Part shown: piece after piece, positions 42,213-49,805 of the stretch | Numbering within the stretch: the first letter of the stretch is position 1 | How the letters are laid out: each line of letters starts with the position of its first letter | Assembly (NCBI GenBank): GCA_946480815.1 | Contig: CAMLLB010000006.1 | Location: forward strand, 1-64,000 | From: an uncultured Flavobacteriales bacterium | GTDB lineage: Bacteria; Bacteroidota; Bacteroidia; Flavobacteriales; Crocinitomicaceae | DNA: 64,000 bases | Reading direction: 5' to 3' | Program-made: the position numbers and the translations under genes | The notes under the pieces: generated by a model | Told to the model about the DNA's origin: nothing | Database searches by the model: none | The model's input: only the letters and a program-made list of their open reading frames with translations

Positions 42213-44311
42213 TCCAATATTAATTCCATTAATCCTCCGGCCACCGCTGGTGATCCCGCAGGAATTGTTTGTTTTACTACTTTTCCGCTTCCACGTATAT
42301 ACACATGCATCCCCAGACGCTCAATCAGGTAAACCGCATCTTTGGCAGTCAACCCCGAAACATTCGGAACAGTTGTATTAGAGATCTTCCGAGGAACGAT
42401 TGAGATGTGTGATTCCGAAGTCCGAACGCGCGACCATTCACTATAAGCATCCATCTGATAAGGCAAATGCAAACGTTTCAGAACAACCAACAAATCATTA
42501 ATATTTCCATCCTTGATCAGCGGAGCTTCTTTCACTCGCTTTTTCTCCTCATTAATTGCTTTGTGGTAGTTTAAAGAGTTGGAATACACTTTATTTGCGA
42601 TGGCAGAGAACACTGTTCCCGAAACCGTTGCTCCATAAATATCTTTGGAGGGAGCAGCTACCACTACAATACACGAGTAAAGCGGTTCGTCAGCCGGAAA
42701 ATATCCCACAAAAGACGCCTGATAGGTTTTATTCCCGTCTTCCCCATAACGACCGTCCTTATTTTGTACAACTGCCGTTCCTGTTTTTCCCGCGATATCA
42801 AACAAAGCCGATTTCAAAGCACTTCCTGTCCCTCGCTTTATAACACCTTTCAAACATTCCTGCATCAGTCGTAATGTTTTATCCGAACAGATTTTCGGAC
42901 GAAGAACAACCGGTTTAAAAGTCTTTACAATTCGCTGCCCACGGCGAATGTGTTCTACAAACTGCGGACGGACCAATATTCCGTTATTCGCAACTGCATT
43001 GTAGAAAGCCAGCGTTTGCAAAGGAGTTTGACGCACTTCATAACCAATCGACATCCAGGGAAGCGAAATTCCGGACCAGCCTCTTGTCCCCGGAGCAGGC
43101 AGTGACGGACGGGGCTCCCCTTTAATATCCACCCCCAACGAATCTCCGATCCCGAATGTCCGCAAACGATCGATAAACACCTGCGGTTCTCTGCGATAAG
43201 CATTATTGATCACCCGCGCTATTACGTTGGAAGACAATTCAAAAGCCCTGCGAATGGTAATCCGGCCATAGCCGTACGGATTAGAATCTGTCAGCTTCAG
43301 GTCATAAAAGTGATATTCACCAACCGCATTCACTGTATCATCCAGGCTGATCTTCTGATCTTCCAAAGCAGCCATTAATGAAGCCAGCTTAAACGTCGAC
43401 CCCGGAACTTCCTTGGTACCGATCGCGTGATTATACAGCTCGTAATATTCACCGTCAGAAGCCATCTGCAAATTTGCCATTGCACGAACAAAACCCGTTT
43501 TCACATCCATTACGATCACACAACCACTGGCAGCCCCCTGGTTCTTCAACTGACGATATAATTCGGAATGTGCCACCTCCTGGATTTCCATATCGATTGA
43601 GGTGATCAGATCCGCACCTTCGATCGGTTCGCGAATCATTTTACCCGTCTTTTTCCAACCTGAAGAAATACGCTGTTCGACCTCTTCACCTGGTTCTCCA
43701 GCTAAAACCTCATTGAACGCACCTTCGATCCCCACACGCAATTCTTTCGAATTCCCATTATTTTGATAATAACCCAAGGTCCTTTTTAAGATTTCTCCAT
43801 GCGGACGTTTTCTCAAAATGGTCTCGTCCGTATCGATCAGACCTCCTTTATTCCTCCCCAAATTGAAAATCGGAAGTTCTTCCAGGCGGTGCCTTTGTTC
43901 ATTTGTTGCTTTTAGCTTGATCGTAATATACCTTCTCTGCCTCGCTCTTCCTTTCCGGATGTAATTTTCAAAATCACGTGCAGAAGTTTCCGGGAACACC
44001 TTATTCAATCCGGCACACAAAGCACCGATTTCCTTATCAAAAACCTCCTGATCCACAACTGTAGGATCCATGTGTATGTCAAAGAACGACACCGAAGTAA
44101 TCAACGGCGTATAATTTCGGTCCAACACCTCTCCGCGACGCGGGTATTTTTTTACCGCGCGGGTTGGAATTTTTTCTTTTGTCGCCGTAAATAATGAAGC
44201 ACTCCCTTCCGACTGGATCATGATCGTTTTCACAATCACCACAATCAAGGCAATGAAAAAACCTATGTAAACCAGGTAAGCCCGCCACATCAAGTCTTTT
44301 TTATCACTCAT
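42209..44311 (-). CDS. ftsI: Septal transpeptidase FtsI (PBP3) with C-terminal PASTA domain
   Basis: 700 residues, longer than Escherichia coli FtsI (588) because of a C-terminal extension. One N-terminal membrane anchor (about 12-30, LVYIGFFIALIVVIVKT), a dimerisation/pedestal domain (about 50-250, starting RRGEVLDRNYTPL), then the transpeptidase: active Ser305 and Lys308 in PGSTFKLA, SSNV, and KTGT with Lys509. A PASTA domain closes the protein (VPNVSGLTAKDAVYLIERLG). It crosslinks septal peptidoglycan with FtsW. It overlaps the ftsL-like gene upstream and murE downstream. Confidence 0.96.
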   Translation of the reverse strand: MSDKKDLMWRAYLVYIGFFIALIVVIVKTIMIQSEGSASLFTATKEKIPTRAVKKYPRRGEVLDRNYTPLITSVSFFDIHMDPTVVDQEVFDKEIGALCAGLNKVFPETSARDFENYIRKGRARQRRYITIKLKATNEQRHRLEELPIFNLGRNKGGLIDTDETILRKRPHGEILKRTLGYYQNNGNSKELRVGIEGAFNEVLAGEPGEEVEQRISSGWKKTGKMIREPIEGADLITSIDMEIQEVAHSELYRQLKNQGAASGCVIVMDVKTGFVRAMANLQMASDGEYYELYNHAIGTKEVPGSTFKLASLMAALEDQKISLDDTVNAVGEYHFYDLKLTDSNPYGYGRITIRRAFELSSNVIARVINNAYRREPQVFIDRLRTFGIGDSLGVDIKGEPRPSLPAPGTRGWSGISLPWMSIGYEVRQTPLQTLAFYNAVANNGILVRPQFVEHIRRGQRIVKTFKPVVLRPKICSDKTLRLMQECLKGVIKRGTGSALKSALFDIAGKTGTAVVQNKDGRYGEDGNKTYQASFVGYFPADEPLYSCIVVVAAPSKDIYGATVSGTVFSAIANKVYSNSLNYHKAINEEKKRVKEAPLIKDGNINDLLVVLKRLHLPYQMDAYSEWSRVRTSESHISIVPRKISNTTVPNVSGLTAKDAVYLIERLGMHVYIRGSGKVVKQTIPAGSPAVAGGLMELILE

Positions 44312-44813
44312 TGTCTTTTTGTTTTAATCGTATCACCTTCACCGGGTTAACCGTCTCTTTCAACCCTCTCTTCTCCAAAGCCTGAACCAGGCGGTAACGC
44401 GAGGTGGATTCCTCCAAACGCGCCTTGTTCTCAATATATTCAGCAGTTTCCGCATCTACTTCCGCCTGCAGGTCCGTAATATCTTTTTGCAATTGCTTTC
44501 CGTAATAACCTTTCGCAACCATGAGCATCAACAGCAGCAAAATGAAGAAAATGAAGGTCAGATTGTTCAACACAAAATCCCTTGTCAGAATTTCTCCATT
44601 CAATACCTGGATCAAAATATTTTGTCGCTTTGGCTTAGCCGTTGCTGCCGCAGTTTTCGTTTTAGGGCCCGCATTTGCTGAAACCTTCTTTTTCGAACTC
44701 TTTTTACCAGTCTTTTCACCCGGAATCTCTGTGGAATAAGTTGTGCGAGCTGACTTGCCCCGTACAGCATCCATCGGATTCACATCCTCCCGTTCTCTGT
44801 ACTCATTTTCCAT
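44304..44813 (-). CDS. ftsL: FtsL-like division protein
   Basis: 169 residues from the ATG at 44813 (MENEYRERED); it overlaps the rsmH stop by 11 nt. A basic, Ala/Lys-rich cytoplasmic N-terminus of about 80 residues, one membrane segment (about 85-105, NLTFIFFILLLLMLMVA), then a short periplasmic coiled coil (LQKDITDLQAEVDAETAEYIENKARLEE). This matches the Bacteroidota FtsL-like proteins, which have a longer N-terminal tail than Escherichia coli FtsL. FtsL joins FtsQ and a partner in a complex that activates FtsW/FtsI. Identity rests on topology and position between rsmH and ftsI. Confidence 0.85.
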   Translation of the reverse strand: MENEYREREDVNPMDAVRGKSARTTYSTEIPGEKTGKKSSKKKVSANAGPKTKTAAATAKPKRQNILIQVLNGEILTRDFVLNNLTFIFFILLLLMLMVAKGYYGKQLQKDITDLQAEVDAETAEYIENKARLEESTSRYRLVQALEKRGLKETVNPVKVIRLKQKDNE

Positions 44814-45729
44814 CAGCCACTCTTTTAGCAATCCTCAACTTCGCACTACGCGCCCGTGTATTCCGCTGGATCTCCTCCTCAGTCGGAAGAATCGGTTTTC
44901 TGTTCACCTCCTCAAAAGGCTTCAACACCTTTCCAAAAAAATCCTTTTCGATCGAACCATCCAGATTCCCGCGTTTCATGAGGTTTTTCACCAGACGATC
45001 CTCCAATGAATGATACGACATCACAACCAAACGCGCCTCCGGCTTTAATACCTCAGCGGTTTGCAACAGGAATTTCTCCAGCACATCCATTTCCTGGTTT
45101 ACTTCAATGCGAAGCGCCTGGAACACCTGCGCAAAAAACTTATGATCTTTAAACTTCGGAGCAACCGGCATCAAGGCCTCCATTAACTCACCCGTCGTTT
45201 TGATTTTCGATTTATTTCGTGCTTTTACTAATTCAACAGCCGTTTTGAATGGATGATCCAATTCACCATACTTTCTGAAAATTGCAGCTAATTGCTCTTC
45301 ATCGTAAGTCTGAACAATTTTAGCAGCTGTAAAATCTCCAGCCTGGTTCATCCTCATATCCAAAGCTTCGTTGGAACGAATTGAAAAACCACGTTTAGCA
45401 TCATCGAACTGATGGGAAGAAACACCCAGGTCAGCAAGAATTCCATCAACAGCCGGAATACCCAAAACACGCAAATGATTTTTCAGGAAAGCAAAATTGG
45501 CTGCCACAAAATGGAAATTCGGAGCTTCCCATGCATTTGCACGCGCATCCGGATCCTGATCAAAAACAATCAGCTTGCCTTTCGGAGAAAGTTTTTCGAA
45601 AATTGCACGGGAATGACCGCCACCACCAAAGGTAACATCAACGTAAATTCCATCCGGATTAATACTCAAACCTTCAAGACACTCCTGCAACATGACAGGC
45701 ACGTGGTATGTCGCATCGTTATTCGTCAT
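44803..45729 (-). CDS. rsmH: 16S rRNA m4C1402 methyltransferase RsmH
   Basis: 308 residues from the ATG at 45729 (MTNNDATYHVPVML; the adjacent ATG at 45732 is equally likely). SAM-dependent enzyme that methylates N4 of C1402 in 16S rRNA. Signatures: HVPVMLQECLEGL, DVTFGGGGHSRAI for SAM binding, DLGVSSHQFDDAKRGFSIR, ALRIEVNQEMDVL and VMSYHSLEDRLVK. The size is as expected. It overlaps mraZ upstream (start inside the mraZ stop region) and the ftsL gene downstream, the standard dcw order. Confidence 0.96.
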   Translation of the reverse strand: MTNNDATYHVPVMLQECLEGLSINPDGIYVDVTFGGGGHSRAIFEKLSPKGKLIVFDQDPDARANAWEAPNFHFVAANFAFLKNHLRVLGIPAVDGILADLGVSSHQFDDAKRGFSIRSNEALDMRMNQAGDFTAAKIVQTYDEEQLAAIFRKYGELDHPFKTAVELVKARNKSKIKTTGELMEALMPVAPKFKDHKFFAQVFQALRIEVNQEMDVLEKFLLQTAEVLKPEARLVVMSYHSLEDRLVKNLMKRGNLDGSIEKDFFGKVLKPFEEVNRKPILPTEEEIQRNTRARSAKLRIAKRVADGK

Positions 45730-46180
45730 CATTCCCCAAATCACCCATTACTTCATCTGCCAAATCAGCAAAATCAGCCATGTTCCCATCGATCAACTCG
45801 AAGTATTTGGACTTATCCCAGATCTCAATTCGGTCGTTGTATGCGATCAGCATCACATCCTTATCCAAACCAACACGCTCCATGTGCATTACCGGAATCA
45901 AAACGCGACCGGCATTATCCAGTGCGATTTGTTTTGCCCCCTGATGGAACAAACGGTAGAACATTCGGTTCTGTGGTTTGAACAAATTCAGCTTTGATAA
46001 TTTCGCTGACAACTTTTCCCATTCGTTCATGGGGTAAAGCGTCAAACATTCTTCAAAGCCTTTATTCAACATGAATTGTTCCTGAGCTTCCGGAGAGAGT
46101 TGTTTGCGCAACCCGGCAGGGAAAAGAAATCTTCCTTTTCCGTCCAGCTTCACCTCAAATTCTCCGACAAGTCCAGCCAT
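45719..46180 (-). CDS. mraZ: Transcriptional regulator MraZ
   Basis: 153 residues with two SpoVT/AbrB-type halves, each with the DxxxR DNA-binding motif: LDGKGRFLFPAGLRK (about 12-26) and LDNAGRVLIPVMHMER (about 90-105). MraZ is the first gene of dcw clusters and, in Escherichia coli, forms a ring that represses its own operon by binding repeated TGGG boxes. Matching 10-bp-spaced boxes lie just upstream here. Its stop overlaps rsmH. Confidence 0.96.
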   Translation of the reverse strand: MAGLVGEFEVKLDGKGRFLFPAGLRKQLSPEAQEQFMLNKGFEECLTLYPMNEWEKLSAKLSKLNLFKPQNRMFYRLFHQGAKQIALDNAGRVLIPVMHMERVGLDKDVMLIAYNDRIEIWDKSKYFELIDGNMADFADLADEVMGDLGNDDE

Positions 46181-46212
46181 AGCTATTAATAATGGGTAAA
46201 ATTAGGGAGAAT

Positions 46213-46230
46213 CACCCACTTTTTACCACT
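46213..46230 (-). promoter_or_regulatory. MraZ-box-like repeats upstream of mraZ
   Basis: The minus strand reads AGTGGTAAAAAGTGGGTG, two GTGG(T/G) half-sites at 10-bp spacing, 33-50 nt before the mraZ ATG. This is the arrangement of the TGGG direct repeats bound by MraZ in Escherichia coli. Confidence 0.6.
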
Positions 46231-46335
46231 AAATTATACTTTGTTGATAACTTCTAACGTAATCAACTTACACAAGGTTACATAAAATTATTGAAAACTC
46301 CTGTTTTTACTGAATTTTTACGCTTTCTTGAATTG

Positions 46336-46355
46336 GTGGTAAAAAGTGGTAGTAA
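46336..46355 (+). promoter_or_regulatory. Mirror copy of the MraZ-box-like repeats
   Basis: GTGGTAAAAAGTGGTAGTAA on the plus strand, again two GTGGT half-sites 10 bp apart, about 110 nt from the copy at 46213 and in opposite orientation. Either a distal operator (looping) or an operator for DUF1353 gene transcription. Confidence 0.5.
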
Positions 46356-46476
46356 ATGTTTGATTGTGGAAAAAAGGATCATTTTGCCAGTCATTTTTTG
46401 CCTGAAGAAAAAAACGCAAGAACCCATTGTAAACTGTTAATTTTTAATAGCTTTAAAGCATCAACACTATTTACTT

Positions 46477-47019
46477 ATGGAACAATTTATTGGAATACCA
46501 CTTACTTTATGGGAAGGAGAAAGGAACATGAAACTGATGGAAGATTTCGGCTTCATTGACAGCTCCGGAAAAACCTGGTTGGCGCCGAAAGGAAGTTTTC
46601 TAAATGGGGCCACAATTCCAAAACCTTTGTGGAGCTCTGTCGGATGTCCTTATGTTGGACCTTATCGATTCGCATCCATTATTCATGATTATTTTGTCGG
46701 GGAAGGCACCAATCCCGATCCTATCAGTTATGAAGAAAGGCGGGCCGCTGACAAGATGTTTTACGAAGCCTGTATTTACGGTGGATGCTCCAGGCGATTC
46801 GCAGGAATCCTTTATATCGGAGTTACAATCGGTTCCTGGGCAAGCAAATCAAAAAGTATTTTGCGGGCTTACCAGCAGAAATCGTTTGAAAATATTGAAA
46901 CAATTCCGGAAGATGTATTAATTCAATTAAAATTCGACCAGGCAGTCCTTGAACTTGATCCGCAACTGGATCACATTAGTTTTGAGGAACTTGAATCACA
47001 AGTTCATCAAATTATTTGA
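46477..47019 (+). CDS. DUF1353-family protein
   Basis: 180 residues with the DUF1353 pattern: WLAPKGSFLNGATIPKPLWSSVG, YRFASIIHDYFV, EERRAADKMFYEACIYGG, and a hydrophobic ILYIGVTIGSWASKS. The family is best known from phage and prophage genomes, with no established function; the conserved His and Asp (IHDY) suggest a metal or catalytic site. No phage gene is nearby, so the gene is a solitary chromosomal copy. The start at 46477 lies between the mraZ upstream region and the candidate RNA at 47.1 kb. Function unknown. Confidence 0.75.
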   Translation: MEQFIGIPLTLWEGERNMKLMEDFGFIDSSGKTWLAPKGSFLNGATIPKPLWSSVGCPYVGPYRFASIIHDYFVGEGTNPDPISYEERRAADKMFYEACIYGGCSRRFAGILYIGVTIGSWASKSKSILRAYQQKSFENIETIPEDVLIQLKFDQAVLELDPQLDHISFEELESQVHQII

Positions 47020-47074
47020 TACAAAATCGATTTACTTGCGGAAAACCACATTTTCATTTTCAGTATTTATACGG

Positions 47075-47105
47075 TTGCACAGACCCTTTGAAGTGCCTAC
47101 CTTTG
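47075..47105 (+). promoter_or_regulatory. Full Bacteroidota promoter for the RNA candidate
   Basis: TTG at 47075-47077, a 20-nt spacer, TACCTTTG at 47098-47105. Among the best promoter matches in the window. Transcription would start near 47111-47113. Confidence 0.8.
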
Positions 47106-47111
47106 TATCAT

Positions 47112-47412
47112 ACTATTCACAAGGAGTCAGAAACTGGTTCGGGCAAACCGTTTGTCAAGGAAACAGGAGCACTGTCTGACAGATATTTTAGATGACTTTT
47201 TAAAAAAATTGAATCCGACTGGGAAATTTTGTATCTTAACAACTAATTTTCCAGTCGATTCACCAAGAGAAGGTATTGCATAGATAAAAGATATGGAGCG
47301 CTTGTTATTCAAATAGCGCAAAATAGCAAGTCTCCAAGGCACTCTTACGCAAGAGTTAGTTAGGTTAAGTTGTAGTAGAAAAGTCTCGACAGTAGTGTCG
47401 GGGCTTTTTCTT
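47112..47412 (+). ncRNA. Candidate structured non-coding RNA, about 300 nt
   Basis: Bounded by the promoter above and a terminator below, with no protein-coding frame. Hairpins visible: GGTT/AACC near 47133-47146, CTGTC/GACAG near 47173-47183, a 13-bp stem CGACTGGGAAATT / AATTTTCCAGTCG (47216-47228 with 47245-47257, one G-U pair), GCGCT/AGCGC at 47298-47319 and ACTCTT/AAGAGT with loop ACGC (47341-47356). It does not fit tmRNA, RNase P, signal recognition particle RNA or a riboswitch I know. A 6S-like RNA or a species-restricted regulatory RNA is possible. The 5' end is inferred from the promoter. Confidence 0.6.
47380..47412 (+). terminator. Intrinsic terminator of the RNA candidate
   Basis: Stem AAAGTCTCGACA / TGTCGGGGCTTT with loop GTAG, then a T-rich tail. 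Two G-U pairs in the middle. It faces the plus strand. Confidence 0.85.
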
Positions 47413-47444
47413 TTTTTCCCGCTACGCGAAAGGACACATCATAA

Positions 47445-48125
47445 TTAATCCAAAAAAACCTTCCAAAAATCAGGTACAGGCTCCTTCAATTCAATCTCTT
47501 GATCTGTAAACGGATGTCTGAATTTCAAGCTGTGCGCATGCAGAAATAATTCATAGACCCCCAATTCATTTTGAAAGTAATGATTGTGATGGCGATTTCC
47601 ATATTTCGGATCATTGATGATCGGATGGGCAATCTTATTGGCATGGATCCGCAGCTGATGCATTCTTCCTGTCACAGGGATCATTTCCACCATACTGTAG
47701 CGTTGTTTTTCATAAGGTGGAATAAGATAATCCCGCTCAAAATGCTCCAAACAACGAAACAAAGTCTTTGCTTTCTTGTAGTTTCCCCGATCATTCTTCA
47801 CAGGAGAATCTATTTCCCCTTCAGCCGCCACATGTCCACGCAAAAGTGCCAGGTATTTTTTTTCGATTGTCCCGTTCTCGAATAAAACCTGAAAATCGGC
47901 CACCCATTCGGCCTTCTTTGCAAAAAGAATGAGACCGGATGTTTTACGATCCAAGCGATGCACCGGGCAAGCTTCCCGCCATCCTTTTTCACGAATGAGA
48001 TCTGTCAATGAAGTTTCTTCGATGTTCCGGGCATAGTATGAATGATGTACTATGAGGTTATTCGGTTTGAAAACTACCAAACACCAATCATCCTCAAAAA
48101 GTACCTTAATCAATTCTTTGCTCAC
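47445..48125 (-). CDS. RluA-family pseudouridine synthase (TruC-like)
   Basis: 226 residues. The RluA-type catalytic motif is HRLDRKTSGL (about 57-66, Asp60), preceded by LVVFKPNNLIVH and followed by ALLRGHV and TGRMHQLRIHANKIAHPI. Short size, no S4 domain and the IINDPKYGNRHHN segment fit TruC, which modifies U65 of several tRNAs, but other RluA paralogs cannot be ruled out, so no symbol is given. Its promoter overlaps the terminator of the upstream lipoprotein gene. Confidence 0.85.
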   Translation of the reverse strand: MSKELIKVLFEDDWCLVVFKPNNLIVHHSYYARNIEETSLTDLIREKGWREACPVHRLDRKTSGLILFAKKAEWVADFQVLFENGTIEKKYLALLRGHVAAEGEIDSPVKNDRGNYKKAKTLFRCLEHFERDYLIPPYEKQRYSMVEMIPVTGRMHQLRIHANKIAHPIINDPKYGNRHHNHYFQNELGVYELFLHAHSLKFRHPFTDQEIELKEPVPDFWKVFLD

Positions 48126-48143
48126 GATTCCTGCTTAAGTCTG

Positions 48144-48171
48144 CAAAGGTATCCCGAAATTTCAGAAACAA
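48144..48171 (-). promoter_or_regulatory. Promoter of the pseudouridine synthase gene
   Basis: On the minus strand TTG (48169-48171), 17-nt spacer, TACCTTTG (48144-48151), about 20 nt before the ATG at 48125. Confidence 0.7.
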
Positions 48172-48200
48172 AAAAACGTGAAAGAGAACTCTCCCACGTT
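48169..48200 (-). terminator. Intrinsic terminator of the 48.2-kb lipoprotein gene
   Basis: AACGTG / CACGTT stem enclosing GAGTTCTC-like pairing, followed on the minus strand by a run of seven T. The T-run overlaps the -33 element of the next gene. Confidence 0.85.
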
Positions 48201-48222
48201 TACAGGTTGGTTTTGGTTTTAA

Positions 48223-48957
48223 TTATTCAATCGTAACGGCCAATTGGTTCACACGTTCTTTTCCGAAATAATAATTCTTCCCGTTAATTGTTGCCTGCAT
48301 TAATTTATAAGGCACAATCATCACCACTGAACTTCCCGCGCTTAATCCACTCAATTCAGAGGCTGAGAAAGTACAGGAATTAGCACTTCCACTAATTGTT
48401 TTCGACACATTTCCAATCATAAACAAAGTAGAATCCGCCCCCGAAACAGTGGAAGAGGTTAACGTATACCCATTCGCTCTGTTTACAGTAGATGAACTTG
48501 TAATTGCCGAGCCTGTAGGGAACACCAGCGAACCAGCATCATATGTGAATGCAGCATGTCCGCTTCCTCCTGCAACCGACCAATCCGTAGCAGATGAGAA
48601 ATCCAATCCCGTAGGCATTGTTTGGCCCGGAGTAAAAGTATATGCATTATTAGAAGCTTTTGCCAGGCTTTCAGAATTTACCGAAACGGCACCTACATCT
48701 ACCAGATCCGTTGTTCCGTTCATAAAAATTCCAACTGCGGTTCCGATCTCAATAGTGAACCCCTGAACGGTACTCGAAGATTTGATTGCCCACATAACAC
48801 CATCCGCATTGGACGGAACAGGCGTTGTGTTTCCTGCCGGTGTACTCACAGGGGCCGGCGCAGGTTCTTCCGGTATAATATCTTCCTTTTTACAAGACGA
48901 CATGATCACACTCAATGAACAGAGCAAAACAAATAAGGTTGTTTTTGAATTTTTCAT
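48223..48957 (-). CDS. Lipoprotein of unknown function
   Basis: 244 residues from the ATG at 48957 (another ATG stands three codons earlier). The signal and lipobox end at IMSSCKKED (Cys21), followed by a low-complexity spacer rich in Pro, Ala, Glu and Thr (PEEPAPAPVSTPAGNTTPVP) typical of surface-tethered lipoproteins. The remainder is rich in Ser, Thr, Gly and Ala, with beta-prone repeats such as ASNNAYTFTPGQ, SSSTVNRANGYTLTSSTVSG, and ends in YYFGKERVNQLAVTIE. No family recognised. Probably an outer-membrane-anchored beta protein. Single-gene unit with its own terminator. Confidence 0.7.
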   Translation of the reverse strand: MKNSKTTLFVLLCSLSVIMSSCKKEDIIPEEPAPAPVSTPAGNTTPVPSNADGVMWAIKSSSTVQGFTIEIGTAVGIFMNGTTDLVDVGAVSVNSESLAKASNNAYTFTPGQTMPTGLDFSSATDWSVAGGSGHAAFTYDAGSLVFPTGSAITSSSTVNRANGYTLTSSTVSGADSTLFMIGNVSKTISGSANSCTFSASELSGLSAGSSVVMIVPYKLMQATINGKNYYFGKERVNQLAVTIE

Positions 48958-49060
48958 GGATATCATTTATTGGTTACTGCAAACTTATTCCAGCGGAAGA
49001 AATAACCCAATACTTCATATGACGTATTTATAAGGTATCCCATAAGCCGAATTATTCTCG

Positions 49061-49068
49061 TAACTTTG
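49061..49068 (+). promoter_or_regulatory. -7 box of engB
   Basis: TAACTTTG matches TAnnTTTG and lies 18 nt before the ATG at 49087, which supports that start over an earlier in-frame TTG that would lie inside this box. Confidence 0.6.
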
Positions 49069-49086
49069 CCGGTAAATACAGAAGTA

Positions 49087-49698
49087 ATGATTATCAAAGA
49101 AGCCAAATTCGTTATCAGTAATACCGATATCAAATTGTGTCCGACAGACGGAAAACCGGAATATGCATTTATTGGACGATCGAATGTGGGAAAATCTTCT
49201 TTGATCAACATGTTGGTCGACAAAAAAGATCTTGCCAAGACATCCGGAAAACCAGGGAAGACACAATTGATCAATCATTTCCTGATCAACGACGAATGGT
49301 ACCTGGTGGATTTACCGGGATACGGGTACGCGAAAGCTTCCAAATCCAGCAGAAACCAGTGGGAGAAATTCATTTCGGAATATCTAACCAAACGGGAAAT
49401 GCTGATCAACATTTTTGTCCTGATCGATTCACGCCTGGAGCCACAAAAAATTGATTTGGAATTTATGACCTGGTGTGCCGAGGAACAACTTCCGTTCTCG
49501 ATGGTTTTTACAAAGATTGATAAACTTTCCAGTTCTGCTTTACAGAAAAACCTGGCTGCTTATAAAAAGGAGATGCTGAAATACTGGGAAGCGCTTCCTC
49601 CTGTCTTTACTACATCCAGCGAATCTCAATTCGGTCGTGAGAAGATTCTTAATTACATTGAACAGATCAACACAGATCTTACTAACAGCAAATCTTAA
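49087..49698 (+). CDS. engB: Ribosome-biogenesis GTPase EngB/YsxC
   Basis: 203 residues from the ATG at 49087; an upstream TTG frame start is inside the promoter. Essential GTPase thought to act late in large-subunit assembly. G motifs in order: G1 [10 protein letters not shown] (about 32-41), G2 region KTQLINHF, G3 [10 protein letters not shown]4 TKIDK (about 142-146) and G5 TSSE. Size and motif spacing are standard. Cotranscription partners are not evident; downstream are palindromic repeats and the convergent epimerase gene. Confidence 0.96.
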   Translation: MIIKEAKFVISNTDIKLCPTDGKPEYAFIGRSNVGKSSLINMLVDKKDLAKTSGKPGKTQLINHFLINDEWYLVDLPGYGYAKASKSSRNQWEKFISEYLTKREMLINIFVLIDSRLEPQKIDLEFMTWCAEEQLPFSMVFTKIDKLSSSALQKNLAAYKKEMLKYWEALPPVFTTSSESQFGREKILNYIEQINTDLTNSKS

Positions 49699-49717
49699 TT
49701 GAAAATGTACCATGGAG

Positions 49718-49800
49718 TTCCGATAGCTATTGGAATGAAAAGAGAAAAACCAATCTATTATAAAAGACTCTTACTTTTTCAATTTTCCATTATCAATTCT
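49718..49800. repeat. Palindrome TTCCGATAGCTATTGGAA and AATTGA-type arm after engB
   Basis: The palindrome is at 49718-49735, relative of the one at 40638. Further on, TTCAATTTTCCATTATCAAT (about 49778-49797) is an arm of the AATTGAAAATGGA family. Together they fill the gap between engB and the convergent epimerase gene and may terminate both. Confidence 0.65.
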
Positions 49801-49805
49801 CAACT

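Larger units (their letters stand above)
47020..47444. other. Intergenic region with promoter, structured RNA candidate and terminator
   Basis: 425 nt without a plausible protein gene on either strand. It holds a full promoter (47075-47105), several stable hairpins and an intrinsic terminator (47380-47412), all on the plus strand, so it most likely encodes one RNA; details are in the next three entries. Confidence 0.7.

Noticed and set aside
46477..47019. Prophage signalled by DUF1353
   Set aside because: No integrase, capsid, tail, lysis gene or attachment site is found near it.
47127..47342. 71-residue minus-strand open frame in the RNA candidate
   Set aside because: No start context, no protein-like composition and it runs against the promoter and terminator.
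47112..47412. Retron or tmRNA as identity of the RNA candidate
   Set aside because: No reverse transcriptase gene is nearby, and neither the tRNA-like end nor a tag reading frame of tmRNA is present.
49066..49698. EngB read from the in-frame TTG at 49066
   Set aside because: That TTG is inside the TAACTTTG -7 box at 49061-49068; the ATG at 49087 gives a normal N-terminus.
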